From: Ziziphus jujuba
Lineage: Eukaryota > Streptophyta > Magnoliopsida > Rosales > Rhamnaceae
Assembly: GCF_031755915.1 (NCBI RefSeq)
Contig: NC_083385.1
Coordinates: forward strand, 18,993,001-19,057,000
Direction of reading: 5' to 3'
DNA: 64,000 nucleotides
Positions 48,623-61,204 of this stretch are shown here, piece by piece; within the stretch, counting starts at the first letter, position 1, and every line of letters starts with the position of its first letter. The position numbers were made by a program, and so were the translations under genes. The notes under the pieces are model-generated. The model was not told the DNA's origin. It ran no database searches and was given only the letters and a program-made list of their open reading frames with translations.

Positions 48623-51520
48623 TGTCAGGACCCGTCCAGAATTCCTTCCCGGAACCCTAGACAAGCCCTGATCCCAGGGAAATACCACCGAACCTTCCAA
48701 CGGAAAATCCGCCAGCACCTCCCCTAAGGGTAGGACTTACCAAAAATTTCCTGCACCGAAAACACACTTCTATAATAGTCCCCTTATTCCTCCCACATTA
48801 CTACAAATTGATTCCACAAATTTACAACACTTCAAAGAATAACAGCAACCCAGTGCATAAATAATAACTACATGTCCAATACAGTATACAGAGCATTATA
48901 CAATTAAATGTGGAATTAATACAATGACAGATAAGGAAGCAATACAAGATAGAGAGGAAAAAGGGAATAAATACTTCTTGGACTTTCGGCAATGAACTGA
49001 GACGTCGGGTTCGCCCCGGACAATCAACGTCTCCCAACCTGGACCTAGGGAAACGGAATTTAAAAACGTGAGATGCTAATCATCTCAGTGAGTGACCCTA
49101 TCTACTGAATACCTTTAATATTAATAATATGACAAATAAAGGAATTTAATTAATACCAACAACTAAATAAATAAATAATAATAAACAATTGAGGTAATAA
49201 TTTCTCTCAAAACCCTCACTATTCACTCCGTTGGAAATGTTCCGCTTTTAAAACATTTTCACAAAACCCGATATTCGTATTTTCCGAAAACCAAGGGATC
49301 AAATAATTTAATAAACAACAAATAAATAAATACCCCAAATATAAATAAAATGTAATAAATTATAATAAATAATTTTTGTACTCTTTGGGGTTTGAAATTC
49401 CATCCAAAAAATTTGTACTTGACGCACCACACCATATACCAGTGATGTCCTCCGATACCCAGCGTCCCGAGCACCGACTGGCGGGGAGATTAAAGAGAGA
49501 AACTTGCAAACGGCACTTCGGCGTCCCGACAGTACCGCTGCTGAAACAGTCATCTCGGCCAAGGAGGGGGGCGGCTGATGCACAATATATAAGACTTGCC
49601 TGCCCTCGGTCCAATGGCAACTCACGGGAGACATAATAACTTGCGCGCTAAACCACATATATAGCAGAACACCAATACTATATGAGTGCGTCTAAAATAA
49701 TTATTAAATTAATTATAACCGTACCGTTTTTCCAAAATTACCGTGGGAAATATACCAATTCTCAAATTTACCATCCCACATTTCCTTTTAACATACCCGG
49801 TACGAAAACATCGATAACGATAAAATAATAATTTTTCTCGTAACACGAGGTTCAACAAATAATATACCACGGGCATAATTATAAAATTTAAACCACCAAT
49901 TAAACAATTAATCTCCTTAAAATATTCAAACCAATTATACCCAAAAATAATATAAATCCAAACACAACGAATTACTAAAAATACCTGCTCATGTATAATA
50001 AATACAATTAAATCACGATAAAATAATAATCGGGAAATTCTTAGTAACCCAAAATTCAATTTAGTATCAATGGGTAAATATATATATATATAAATTCCAC
50101 CACATGAACATATTTAAATTTAGTATCAATGGGTAAATGTGTTTTTCCGATTATATTTAAATTCCACCACATGAACATAATTTCCAGATATCAAATTAAC
50201 ACAACATAAATATAATTAATTGCCAAAAATAGTTTTCAAGGTGGGTCACTCACCTAGAGCACGCAATTAACCTAAGATCCTCCATGGGATCAATTCCACG
50301 ACTCACCCGTGCTCTTAGAACACAATTCACACACAATCGTTATCCAAAATTGACAAATTATATGTCTATGGAAAGCTTGTGAGATGAGGATCACATTACC
50401 GGTCTCCAATGACCCCAATTCCGCCGGCGGTGGCCAGAATTTGGCCGGAAAGCTTCGGCCGAAATTAAACTTGAGGGATCTCTCAAATGGTGGGGATTTT
50501 GGTCAATCTAACCCCGGAAATGGACTCAGAGGGGTCAAAAATGGTGGAATAGAGGCATGGGTCGAGCTGGATTGGCCGGAAACGGCGAGAATCGCTGGAA
50601 AAACTTAACCCGCCGCCGCCGACTTCACCGGCCCGATCTGGGCTCGTCTGGAGGCGACTGGCCTGGAAAATTGGAGGTTGGGGTCACGGGGGACTGGGCT
50701 TCACCGGTGGCCGGCGCGTGTGGCCGTCCGGCCACTGAAATCTGACCAAAACGGTCGGTCAAAGAGAGAGGGGGAGAGAGTCAAAGGAGAGAGAGAGAGA
50801 AAGAATTCCTTGCTGGTTTTTGACGGGCTCGAGGAAGAAGGAGAAGGGAAGGAAAGGAAAAGAAAAGAGGAGAAAGGTGTTTTCCCACGTGGGGAAAAGA
50901 AAAAAAAGAAAAAAAGAAAAGAAAAAGAAATAAAAGAAATAAAATAATTTAATTAAATAATATTAAAAATAATATTATTATAACAAATAACAATAAATAA
51001 TATGATATTAAACAGGTTGACATGTGGCATCTCAACATGGTGACACATGGTCACATTTATTAAGTCACATGTGGCACATCGTTACACGTTTAAAAATAAT
51101 ATTAAAATAATACAGTATTTGAAAAACTCTACAGGTCCATAACTTTCAAACTACATGTCCAAATCGGACGTGCCGCTAGTTTACAGACTCATATCGATGA
51201 GTGCTTCACAACCATACATGAGTCAAAGCTCAACTTTGCATGAATAAAAGTCAACTCCGGCACCCCTTGGACAGTTTGGACCTCAACTTGTTTTGCTCAT
51301 ATCTTTCAAACCATAGCTCCGTTTTCAACATGCTACTAGTCTATGAACTCGTGCCAACGTGTACTTCGTAACTTACCTTAGTCAACCTAGAATTCCAACT
51401 GGAACAAAAAGTCAACTTTTGACCCCTTTTGGTCAACGGTCAAAGTCAAAGTCAACGGTCAACGGACAACCTCGGTCAAAGTTGGAAAATTTCCGTTGTA
51501 CTTTGGGACGGGGTGTTACA
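48623..51520 (-). mobile_element. LTR-A copy 7, solo LTR inside a copia RT gene
   Basis: Ends TGTCAGGACCCGTCC and GGGACGGGGTGTTACA. The target duplication TCTTG is perfect (48618-48622 and 51521-51525). 2,898 bp. The copia RT frame resumes on the far side (NNNTWVL, then VPMNPKF), which proves the insertion. No coding of its own. It has a purine-rich stretch at 50.76-50.95 kb. Confidence 0.92.
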
Positions 51521-51525
51521 TCTTG

Positions 51526-52959
51526 GTTCCTATGAATCCTAAGTTCAACATCATGGAAAACAAATGGATTTTTAAACTAAAGAAAAATCCAAATAGTTTA
51601 ATACAATGTTACATAGCATGGTTGGTGTCCAAGGGGTTTCATCAGAACCCTGGTATATATTATGACTAGACTTTTACCACAATTATAAAACCTTCCACCA
51701 TACGTATAGTTCTCTCACTTGCCATATCAAAAGGTTGGTCAATTCACCAAGTTGACATCAACAATGCATTTCTCAATGGGGTCCTAAAGGAAGAAGTTTA
51801 TATGTGTCAACCACCCCGATTCAAAGATAAAAGCAAAACACTCCATTTATGCAGATTGAGAAAGTCTCTTTACGGCTTCAAACATGCATCTCGGGTATTG
51901 TATGATTGGGTATGTACTACTTTATTTCAATGAGGATTTCGGAGGTAAAAAATGGATTCATCTCTTTTCTTCTGACAAATAAATTTGGTACTCTTTGGAT
52001 TCTGATTTATATGGATGATATTCTGATAACTGGTTCAACCATTCATACTTTTATCAAACAATTGGACAAAAGCTTCTCCTTAAAAGATTTACAACAACTC
52101 TCATTCTTTCTTGGTGCTGAAGGATACAAAGACTCTACTAGCCTGTACTTGTCTCAAACCAATTATATAAATGACCTTCTTCTCAAATCTAGTATGGCCA
52201 ATCCCAAAACAATTTCTATGTCAGCAAGCTTCAATGTTCAATTAGCTAAGAACATTGGCACCCCCTTCAAAGATGTGTTTAAATATCGAAGTACAGTTGG
52301 GGCCTTGTAGTACTTGACTTTCACTCAACGTAAATTATCTTGTATTGTGAATAATTTAATTCAATTTATGCAGTGTCCTATAGTTGTTCATTGAACAGCT
52401 TGCAAGAGTATACTAAGATATTTAAGAGGTATTGTTAATCTTAAACTTCACATTAGACCATCCTCCCATTAGACTTTGTTTAGTTATACTGGTGTGGCCT
52501 AGACATCAAATATTGATGATCATCGGTCTACGAAGAGATATTGTATGTTTCTCGGTGACAATCTTGTCTCTTGGTCCTCAAAGAAACAACATGTGGTAGC
52601 TAGGTCAAGCACTAAGTCATAATATCATGCTCTTGCAAGTAGTGCTATTGAACTTACTTGGATACAACATTTATTGAAAGAATTAAGTATACAACTTCCT
52701 CAAGCATCGGGTTATGGAGTGATAATGTGGGTGTAGGTGCTTTTGCTTCCTGTGTTGTATTCCATGCTAAAACTAAACATATAGAGATCGATGTTCATTT
52801 TGTTAAAAACAAAGTGATTTAAGGCAAGCTTGTTATTCCGTATGTTCCTTGAAATGAGCAAATTGTGGACATCTTAACAAAAGTCCTATCCATTGCTCGG
52901 TTTTCACTACTTTCAGTGCAAGCTCAATTTGATTGTATCCCTTTGAGCTTGAGGGGGGA
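51526..52959 (+). pseudogene. Old copia remnant, 3' part (RT and RNase H)
   Basis: Continues the RT interrupted at 48,622: ENKWIFKLKKNPN, then WSIHQVDINNAFLNGVLKEE, then LRKSLYGFKHASR. The catalytic region at 52.0 kb reads ILIYMDDILITGS (YMDD type). RNase H follows, with [18 protein letters not shown] and H-KTKHIEID-like segments near 52.57-52.80 kb. Numerous stops. It ends in a purine run, GAGGGGGGA, directly before a TGTTAGG start, a typical polypurine tract and LTR junction. Confidence 0.85.
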
Positions 52960-53190
52960 TGTTAGGATAATTATTAAATTATGTTATGATAAAGAATTAT
53001 TTATCTAAAGTTACCAATGATATGTACGGTTGTGTATACTTAGCCTAAAAATATTAGAGTTTTGTATTAGTTATGATGTTCTTCCAAGTGTATATACATA
53101 TATACCTTTACAAGTGTCAATAATATTTAATAGTCCACATTACAGTTTAATGTTCTTGTTTATATTACTCCTATGTTTCTTTTCACATGT
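52960..53190 (+). repeat. Probable 3' LTR start of the old copia remnant
   Basis: Begins TGTTAGGATAATTATTAAAT immediately after the polypurine tract. The right end is not resolved, because no 5' LTR is available for comparison; a CTTTTCA near 53,185 is one candidate. Confidence 0.5.
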
Positions 53191-55314
53191 ATATATATAT
53201 ATATGGAAAGATCTCCACCTATCATAAACAAATATATATATATATATATAAAGGAAGTCTAGCATGCGGTTAGTCCTTATGCTTAATTTCCGGACCAAAA
53301 ACGTGCCAAAATGCCATAGCCCTTGGATTTTCTACAACAATCACGGACGGCTTTGATTGAATTGCAAATTCACGTGCGAAAAATTACCAAAACAAAATTA
53401 CCCTTTCTATAAAAAGCCAAATGACATAACTGTTTAAAACTTTCAGACCCCCCTGAAATCACATAAATAGCTTTTAATTTGGGCTTCAATGACTCAAAGA
53501 AAAGGTTAAATCCGGTAGTTTAAGCTTTTATGTTTTTTCAAGATTAAAATCCGTAGTTTATACTTTATATTTACTCCGTTGTTTCTTTGTTACCCCTTCT
53601 TTTCTTTTTTGTGGTTGCTCGGTTTGACCTCTCAGTGGCACCTATCACACAAGACACAAAAAAGGCTTTCTTTTTTTTTTTTTTTCCCCATAAAGGAGGT
53701 AATAAGTTATAATTTATTTATTTATTTATTTTATCTTTTTTTTTTGGTAATGTATTTTATCTAAATTTTGGTATTGCAATATGGTTTCATTATATTCCTA
53801 TGAAATTGATATTTCACTAGTAGAATTGTATTGATTGAAATCAACTTTTGTTTTTGGTAAATTAAAAAAAATATATTCGTTACTTTTGATTTTATTCCTC
53901 TCTAATTTTAGCAATGTAATTTTAAAAATTAAATGCAATGTCAATGTATGTCAACAAATTAATATTTTGAAATCAAATTTTTAATTATCATCTTTAACCC
54001 AATATAAAATTTTTAAAGTAATCATTTTCATTATATGTATGTGTGTGTTAATGGGAGTTTTAAAAAAATTAGATGTATTATTTTATATTATTTGTTGAAA
54101 ATTATGTTGATTAATCAACACTAATAAATAAAAAGTAACACTATTATTCACTTGCAAAGCACGTGGGCCAACCCTAATATATATGCGAAGGAGATAAGGA
54201 ATTGGCCTGAAAAAGTAGATCCACACATAGAGCCTGAGTAGACTTTTTTTTCTCTATGTTGGAGCCTCCAAGTAGTCAAGTTGGGGACGCTTCACATATG
54301 CCACGCAGGCTATAATTTCCTCTGTTTTCTCTTCTGGCTTATATTCCATGCATCTATTGGTTCAATGGTGCGTAAATTGATATCGGCTCATATTCTAGAT
54401 ACTTTCCAACGTTATGCAAACTTAGCTCTTTGTTTCCTTCATGAGTTTTGGATTTCTCCATTGTTGAAGCTGCCATTAATAGGCGCTTTCACACACGTTC
54501 CTTTTCTGCTTTGTCAATTGTCTCATAGTGGAGATCGCATGCAATCTGATGCTATATATTGTCCAAATATCTATCTCTGACCCCTTGCTTTATATGTCCA
54601 TAGAGTCAATTAGCCATAGAGAGGCTAATATAACAGCATTTTTTTATATATTTGATGACGCATTGACGAAGCTATTGGTGAATTAAGAGGATTAGTCCTT
54701 TCAAAAATCAAAGTTAAATCAGCTCTGAGGATAATTTATATGCATGTGGCTCATCCAGGACCATGCTGCATATATATATATATATATTTCGCATCCCTGC
54801 ATATATATTTCTTTCAATTAGAAATTCATGTATAACTCAAACATATATAAAGTAGTTTATACTTTATTGAAATATCTATATAGAGTTAATATTCTCTTTT
54901 GCCTCTGAAAATCGTAATTTCAGAATTAATCTTGACAGCTTCTTCACCTATTCGAAATCTTGAGGCAACATGAAGATGTCTGGGATGCCCACCAACGACC
55001 CTACCTTGGATTGCTCTGAACTCTGAAACCCTACTGCTTAAACAAGTTAAGGGTTCCGTTACCTAAAAAGCTTTACCTTCGTGGATCAATGCATTCCTAG
55101 TCCTCTAAATTAATTCGAAAGCAAGAGCAGCATGAAGAAAGAAATCCTCCACATCATCCCTATGAACAGGAAGAATACCAACAGGATCACGGAGAGAGAC
55201 CAATTTTCGTGGCATCATCCTGTCCGTCCGATCGGTAAAACCGCAACCGTTGGACGCCCCTTGACGTCAGAGTGGCTCCCAAACTGGGATATAATTAGGA
55301 TTTAGTGTAAGTTT
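53191..55314. other. Intergenic DNA, no gene recognised
   Basis: AT-rich with several (AT)n and poly-T tracts. A 99-codon plus-strand frame at 54,281-54,580 is not recognised and has no supporting features. Other frames are shorter. Confidence 0.5.
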
Positions 55315-55323
55315 GTGTGCTGG

Positions 55324-56464
55324 GAGAAAATCTTGCGTACCACCGTGGTACCATATCAGATTATGCCATTTCCATTAGTTTTTTGCCACATGTTAAAACT
55401 ATTTGACATCTGTTTGTCTATTTGCCTCGTCATTTAAAATTTTCCAAACTCACCATTTTTTATTTTTTTGAAAAAGTAAAATAATAATATATATATATAT
55501 ATATATTTTTCCAATGGCCCTTTTTTCTTTCGTAACGACACAATATGTGCAGTTTCACAAGTAACTCTGACCGTAGTCGAAGAAAATAATACCAAACATG
55601 TTAGCCAGATTTCACACACATAAACCTCCCACGGAGAAACCAAAGTGTGGCTCTCCCATTTGCTTCTCCGTTTTCTTAAGCTTTTGGGTTTTTTTTTTTT
55701 AAATATATTTTTTTCAATCTACAGGTGGTGAATGAAAAATGGGAGCATATTTGGGATACTGATGCTTTGTTATAGCTGTACTTTGCCACTTTTCTAAACT
55801 TTGAGGTTTTTTGTTTTTTTGTATTATTATTATTATTATTTTATCTGCAAAGGTGAATGAAATGTTGCTTCAGGTTTGAGATCTCTAAAAGATAAGTTTT
55901 ATTTTATTACTTTTGTAAAAATTATCGATTTAACTTGAAATTAGACAAATGAAATATTGGATATGATGCTCGTTCGGTTTTTCGCTTTTACCGGTAAAAA
56001 AATTTCATCAAACTTTCTAGGAATTAAAAAAAAAAAAAAAAAGCCCTTCATCAAACTTAGATGAAGACTTTTTGTGTTTGGATCTGGCCATCTATCAGTA
56101 GATGAAGAGCCTCCAAAATAACTAACTTCAACATACCTATTTGATGCATTTTGTGATCTGCTTCATAATATAGAGCAGGTTTAGTAGTGTATCTAGTATA
56201 ATATTCAAGCTCTAGCACTTAACGATTGAGAAACCATGGAGGAAAGCCAGATCTAGAATATGAAAGATCATTCTTCAAAACGTACGAGTAATTTTTTTAA
56301 AAGTTTTTAAAACTTGTTTCTTTATTAAAAAAATGGTGAGGTGGATATTATTTTAATGACAAAATAAATGAAGAAATAAGTGTCAAAGTTGTTAACACGT
56401 GGCAATAAACTAATGGAAGTGGCATAATCTGATATGGAACCACGGTGGTACGCAAGATTTTCTC
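55324..56464. mobile_element. MULE-like element A with 9-bp TSD
   Basis: 1,141 bp. Both ends begin GAGAAAATCTTGCGTACC when read inward; the inverted repeats stay nearly identical for about 75 bp and are recognisable for about 120. A perfect 9-bp target duplication GTGTGCTGG (55315-55323 and 56465-56473) is the length typical of Mutator-like elements. No transposase is visible. A 69-codon minus-strand frame (55,434-55,643) includes VRVTCETAHIVSL; element B shares it, but it is not recognised. Confidence 0.85.
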
Positions 56465-56473
56465 GTGTGCTGG

Positions 56474-56770
56474 AGGCCTATACATCTACACGTAGTACCA
56501 TAACCGTTGCTTTGACATAACAAAAGAGAACGGTTTGCCTTACAAAAGAATAGAAGTAGAATAAATAGATATACGTGAAATAAGTCCTATTCCTCCTTTC
56601 CAATGGCCAATTCACCACTTCACTTACTTACTAAATACCGGCTTGAACAAGGTAGCACTAGAAAAGCAAATAGAGAGAGTACAAGAAAGAACTAAATAGG
56701 TGTAGAGTTTGGAGTAGCGAAGAGGCTTTGATGACGAAGCGAAGGTACGAAGTGGATTTATCATGGCCCT
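56474..56770. other. Spacer between the two MULE-like elements
   Basis: About 300 bp of unrecognised single-copy-looking sequence. It would be the loop if the two elements paired. Confidence 0.5.
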
Positions 56771-57887
56771 CCATATTAGATTATGCCACTTCCATTAGTT
56801 TTTTGCCACATGTTAAAATTTTTGAGAGCTGTTTCTTCATTTATTTTGTCATTAAAACAATATCCACCTCATCATTTATTTAATAAAGAAAAAAGTAAAG
56901 TTTTAAAAATTTTTAAAAAAATTACTCATACGTTTTGAAGAACGATCTTTCATATTCCAAATCTGGTTTTCCTCCATGGTTTCTCAATCGTTAAGTGCTA
57001 GAGCTTGAATATTATACTAGATACACTACTAAACTTGCTCTATATTATGAAGCAGATCTCAAAATGCATCAAATAGGTATGTTGAAGTTAGTTATTTTGG
57101 AGGTTCTTCATCTACTAATAGATGGCCAGATCCAAACAGAAAAAGTCTTTATCTAAGTTTGATGAAGGCTTTTTTTTTTTTTTTCCCTAGAAAGTTTGAT
57201 GAAATTTTTTACCGGTAAAAGGAAAAAACCGAACGAGACCATATCAAATATTTCACTTGTCTAATTTCAAGTTTAATTGATAATTTTTACAAAAGTAATA
57301 AAATAAAACTTATCCTTTAGAGTTCTCAAACCTGAAGCAAAATTTCATTCACCTTTGCAGATAAAATAATAATAATAATAACACAAAAAAAACAAAAAAC
57401 CCTCAAAGTTTAGAAAAATGGCGAAGTACAGCCATAACAAAGCTTTAGTATCCCAAATTTGCTCCCATTTTTCATTCACCACCTATAGATTGAAAAAAAT
57501 ATATATATAAAAAAAAAACCCAAAAGCTTAAGAAAATGGAGAAGCAAATGGGAGAGCCACACTTTGGTTTCTCTATGGGAGGTTTATGCGTGTGAAATCT
57601 AGCTAACATGTTTGCTATTATTTTCTCTGACTATGGTTGGAGTTACTTGTGAAACTGCACATATGGTATCGCTACAAAAGAAAAAAGAGCCATTGGAAAA
57701 AAAAATATATATATATATATATATAATTATTTTACTTTTTCAAAAAAATAAAAAATGGAGAGTTTGGAAAATTTTAGATGGTGAGGCAAATAGAAAAACA
57801 GATGTCAAATAGTCTTAACACATGGCAAAAAACTAATGGAAGTGGCATAATCTGATATGGTACCACGTTGATATGCAAGATTTTCTC
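56771..57887. mobile_element. MULE-like element B, inverted copy of A, left end truncated
   Basis: Aligns to element A in reverse complement over almost its full length, from the CCATATTAGATTATGCC part of the inverted repeat to GCAAGATTTTCTC at 57,887. The outer 25 or so bases of the left end are lost, so no target duplication can be read. The plus-strand frame at 57,612-57,812 (VGVTCETAHMVSL) is the counterpart of the frame in A. Confidence 0.8.
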
Positions 57888-57964
57888 CATAAAAAGAGAT
57901 GCTATCTCCTTTAAATTACTCCATTTACCCTTCACTTTTTTCCAATTGACTTCCACCCACCTTT

Positions 57965-60412
57965 TGTAACATCCCACATCGGTTGGAAAAGGGGAACGAA
58001 GGACGCCTTATAAGGTGGTGTGGATACCTTTCCTGTAACACCCCGTCCCAAATCGCACCGGAATCCATGCACGTTGACCGAGCGGGTCAAAAGTTGACTT
58101 TTTGTTCCAGTTGAAATTTCGTGTTGACCAGGGTACCGTGGCGAAGTGCACGATGCCCCGAGTTCGTAGACTAGTAGAACGTCGAAAACAGAGCTACGGT
58201 TTGAAAGTTATGAGCAAAACAAGTTGAGGTCCAAACTGTCCAAGGGGTGCCAAAGTTGACTTTTTATTTATGGGGAAATGAGCTTTGACTCATGCATGGT
58301 TGTGAAGTGCTCGTCGATACGAGTTCACAGACTAGCGGCACGCTTAAAACGGACATCCGGTTAAAAAGTTATAGACGCGTGAAGTTTGCCGGATACCGTA
58401 ATATTTTAATGTTTTTGAGTTGATGAACAGTGAAATACCATGTGTCGTCACCTGATTGGTCCACGTTGATGAACAGTGTCACCACTGTGGCTTTTATTTA
58501 ACAAAAATCTCAGCGAAGAGAGAGAAAGAGAGAGAGAGTCCGACCGGCCACCGGAGATTTTCAAATTTTCCGGCCGACCTACTGTACATGCACCGGCCAG
58601 CAAGGTTCCCCTCCCCATTTTCGGCAAAACCTCAAATTTTCACGGCCATCGGCCGCCGGACGCGCCCGGATCGAGGCGGCGAAGATCGGCGGCGAGTTTT
58701 TGCCTCCACCGCCGATTAACCCATTTCCGGCCATTTTCCGACCACACGTCCAGCTAGCCATCACCACCTCCTCAAGTCCGGCCGACCCACCAAATTTCAC
58801 GGCCACCGGACCACCAAACGTGCTGGGATCGGAGCCTTTTCCGGCGAGGGGCCGGAATTCTTCAAACCGCGATTTCTCCGCCGTCCGGCCTCCGTTTGCC
58901 TCACCACAGGTCCCATTGGATTGCTCTCCCCTCGATTTACAAATTTACAAAAAATCCCAGCCAACGGCCACCGCACGCGCTGCCGCCGGTGACGGTTGCC
59001 GGTGACCGCGGCGGCTCACCGGAAGTTACTGTTCCAGCGAGTACCCAGTCTCTCGGTCGGCCCCAGTCCACTGTGTTCGATCTCCTGAACCCAAATCCGG
59101 CGTCCGTTTCCGCCAATTCGCGATGGTTTGGGAGAGTTGCGGAGTCGAAACCCGAAAAGCTTTCCGGCGAGATTCCGAGATTCCGATCACCGGAAAGTAA
59201 GCCCGAATCCGTGATCCTCGTCACTCGAGCTTCGATTCGGTATATAACTTGAAACTCTTAGATATCGTTTGGTGTTCGCTCCCAGGGTACCCATTTGGGA
59301 ATTACCCGAATAAAATATTAATATTTTTGGTTGGTACACTGTGGTTGTTTTAGGTGCGCGTGCGGGTAGTGGAGTTGATCCTGCGGAGGATCTTAATTGA
59401 TTTACGTGCTCAAGGTGAGTGACCCACCTTCAAAAATATTTTGGGCAATTAATTATGTTTATTTGGTATTTAAATTATGCTCATGTGGTACAATTTAATT
59501 ATGGTTTTATTGTGGTTTAATTTATTATTTGTGCATGAGCAAAGTATATTTCAGTAATAATCGTACGTGGTTTTAAGCGTTATTTTTCGGGCATAATTGG
59601 GTAAATATTTTATAAAAATATTTGTGTAAGTTGGTGGTTTAATTTTATAAATTATGCCCGAGGTATTTTAATGGTTGCATCTCGTACTTCGAGAAAGTTG
59701 TGGTTTGTTTGTTATCGATGGTTCGTACCGATGTATTAAATAAAAATATGTGGGATGGTAAGTGTGAGAATTTAATGTATTTCCCACGGTAGTTTTGGAA
59801 AACGGTACAGTTGGTTTAATAATTATTTTAGACGCATTCACACAGTATTGGTGTTCTGGTATATGTATATGTGGCTCAGCGCGCAAGTATTGTTATTTCA
59901 CCCGTGAATTGCCATTGGACCGTGGGCAGGCAAGTTTGTTATTGCGCACAGCCGCCCCCCTGCTTGGCCGGGATGATGGTTTCAGCAGCGGTGCTGTCGG
60001 GACGCCGAAGTGCCGTTTGCAAGTTTCTCTCTTTAACCCCCCCCCCACCAGTCGGTGCTCAGGACGCTGGGTATCGGAGGGCATCACTGGTATATGGTGT
60101 GGTGTGTCAAATCAAGTGTAATCGTCAGGTGTAATTTGCAAATAATGTTTTAAACCTCAAAGGTGTTCAAAAATTATTTAATATAATTTATTACATTTTA
60201 ATTATATTGGGGTATGTATTTATTTATTTATTGTTTATCAAATGGTTTAATCCTTTGGTTTTCGGGAAGTACGTACATCGGGTTTTGTGAAATTGTTTTA
60301 AAAAGGGAACATTTCAAACGGAGTGATTGGTGAGAGTTTTGAGGGAAATTATTATTTCCAACAGTTGTTATTATTTATTTATTAATTGTTGGTATTTATT
60401 CAATTCCCTTAA

Positions 60413-60443
<31 letters not shown>

Positions 60444-61204
60444 CATTAATAGTGTTCAGTAGTTAGGGTCACTCATTGAGATGATTAGCATCTCACGTTT
60501 TTAAGTTCCGTTCAGTAGTGGTGGTAGACGTTCTTCCGGAGCGAACAAATTTTTCCGCTGCTATCGAGTTTCGAGAAGTACTTTTGTACTCTTTCATTTC
60601 AGTGTATTATTTATTTCATCCTTGTTGTATTTCTGTTGAGTAACACTTCTTAAAGCTCTGTATACTATTGGGACACTTATGTTTTATTTATGCACTGGAC
60701 TGTTGTTATTGTTGAGAAGTGCTGAAATTTGTGGAACAATTTGTAGTTTGCGGGAGGAATAAGGGGATGAGTATAGAAGTGTGTTTTCAGTGCAGGTAAT
60801 TTGTGGTAAGTCCATCCCTTAGGGGAGGTTCTGCCGGATTTTCCATTGCAGGGTCCGGTAGGGTTTCCCTGGGATCAGGGCTTGTCTAGGGTTCCGGGGA
60901 GGAATTCTGGACGGGTCCTGACATTTCCCTTGAGACGCATATGTGGTCGCACCGTGTAACGGTGATGCGTAACAAAACCTTGAGGTATGCTTCCGCTGCC
61001 AAAGAGGACAATATCTCGGTTGGGCCTGGGAGGCCTGGGCCAGTGGACCCACCGTGTATTGGGGTGCTGGCAGGTGAAGAGGTGGGACCTCTAACCATTG
61101 AGACGAGTTTTGTGGACCCACAGTGTAACGGGATCACAGAGCAAAACCGTGCGGGCTGGGCCCAAAGCAGACAATATCTCATGCGGGTGGTCTGGGCTGT
61201 TACA
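57965..61204 (+). mobile_element. TRIM-like short solo LTR, split by LTR-A copy 8
   Basis: Starts TGTAACATCCCACATCGG and ends GGTCTGGGCTGTTACA. Without the nested element it is about 345 bp. Near-terminal flanks CCTTT and CCATT are a 4-of-5 target duplication. The CCCACATCGGTTGG start and GACAATATCT near the end are features of a repeat common in plant genomes. The interior has two related AAAG(A/C)(G/A)GACAATATCTC segments. No coding. Confidence 0.65.
58034..60923 (+). mobile_element. LTR-A copy 8, solo LTR with perfect TSD
   Basis: Starts TGTAACACCCCGTCCC and ends GACGGGTCCTGACA. The target duplication TTTCC is perfect (58029-58033 and 60924-60928). 2,890 bp, colinear with copy 4, including the GA tract, the GC-rich middle (58.54-59.25 kb), the GTATCGGAGGGCATCAC block and a CAGTAGTTAGGGTCACTCA block. 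The target was the TRIM-like repeat, which rejoins across it. No internal coding. Confidence 0.92.

Noticed and set aside
54281..54580. 99-codon plus-strand frame
   Set aside because: No recognised motif, no splice or promoter context, no duplicate to test conservation.
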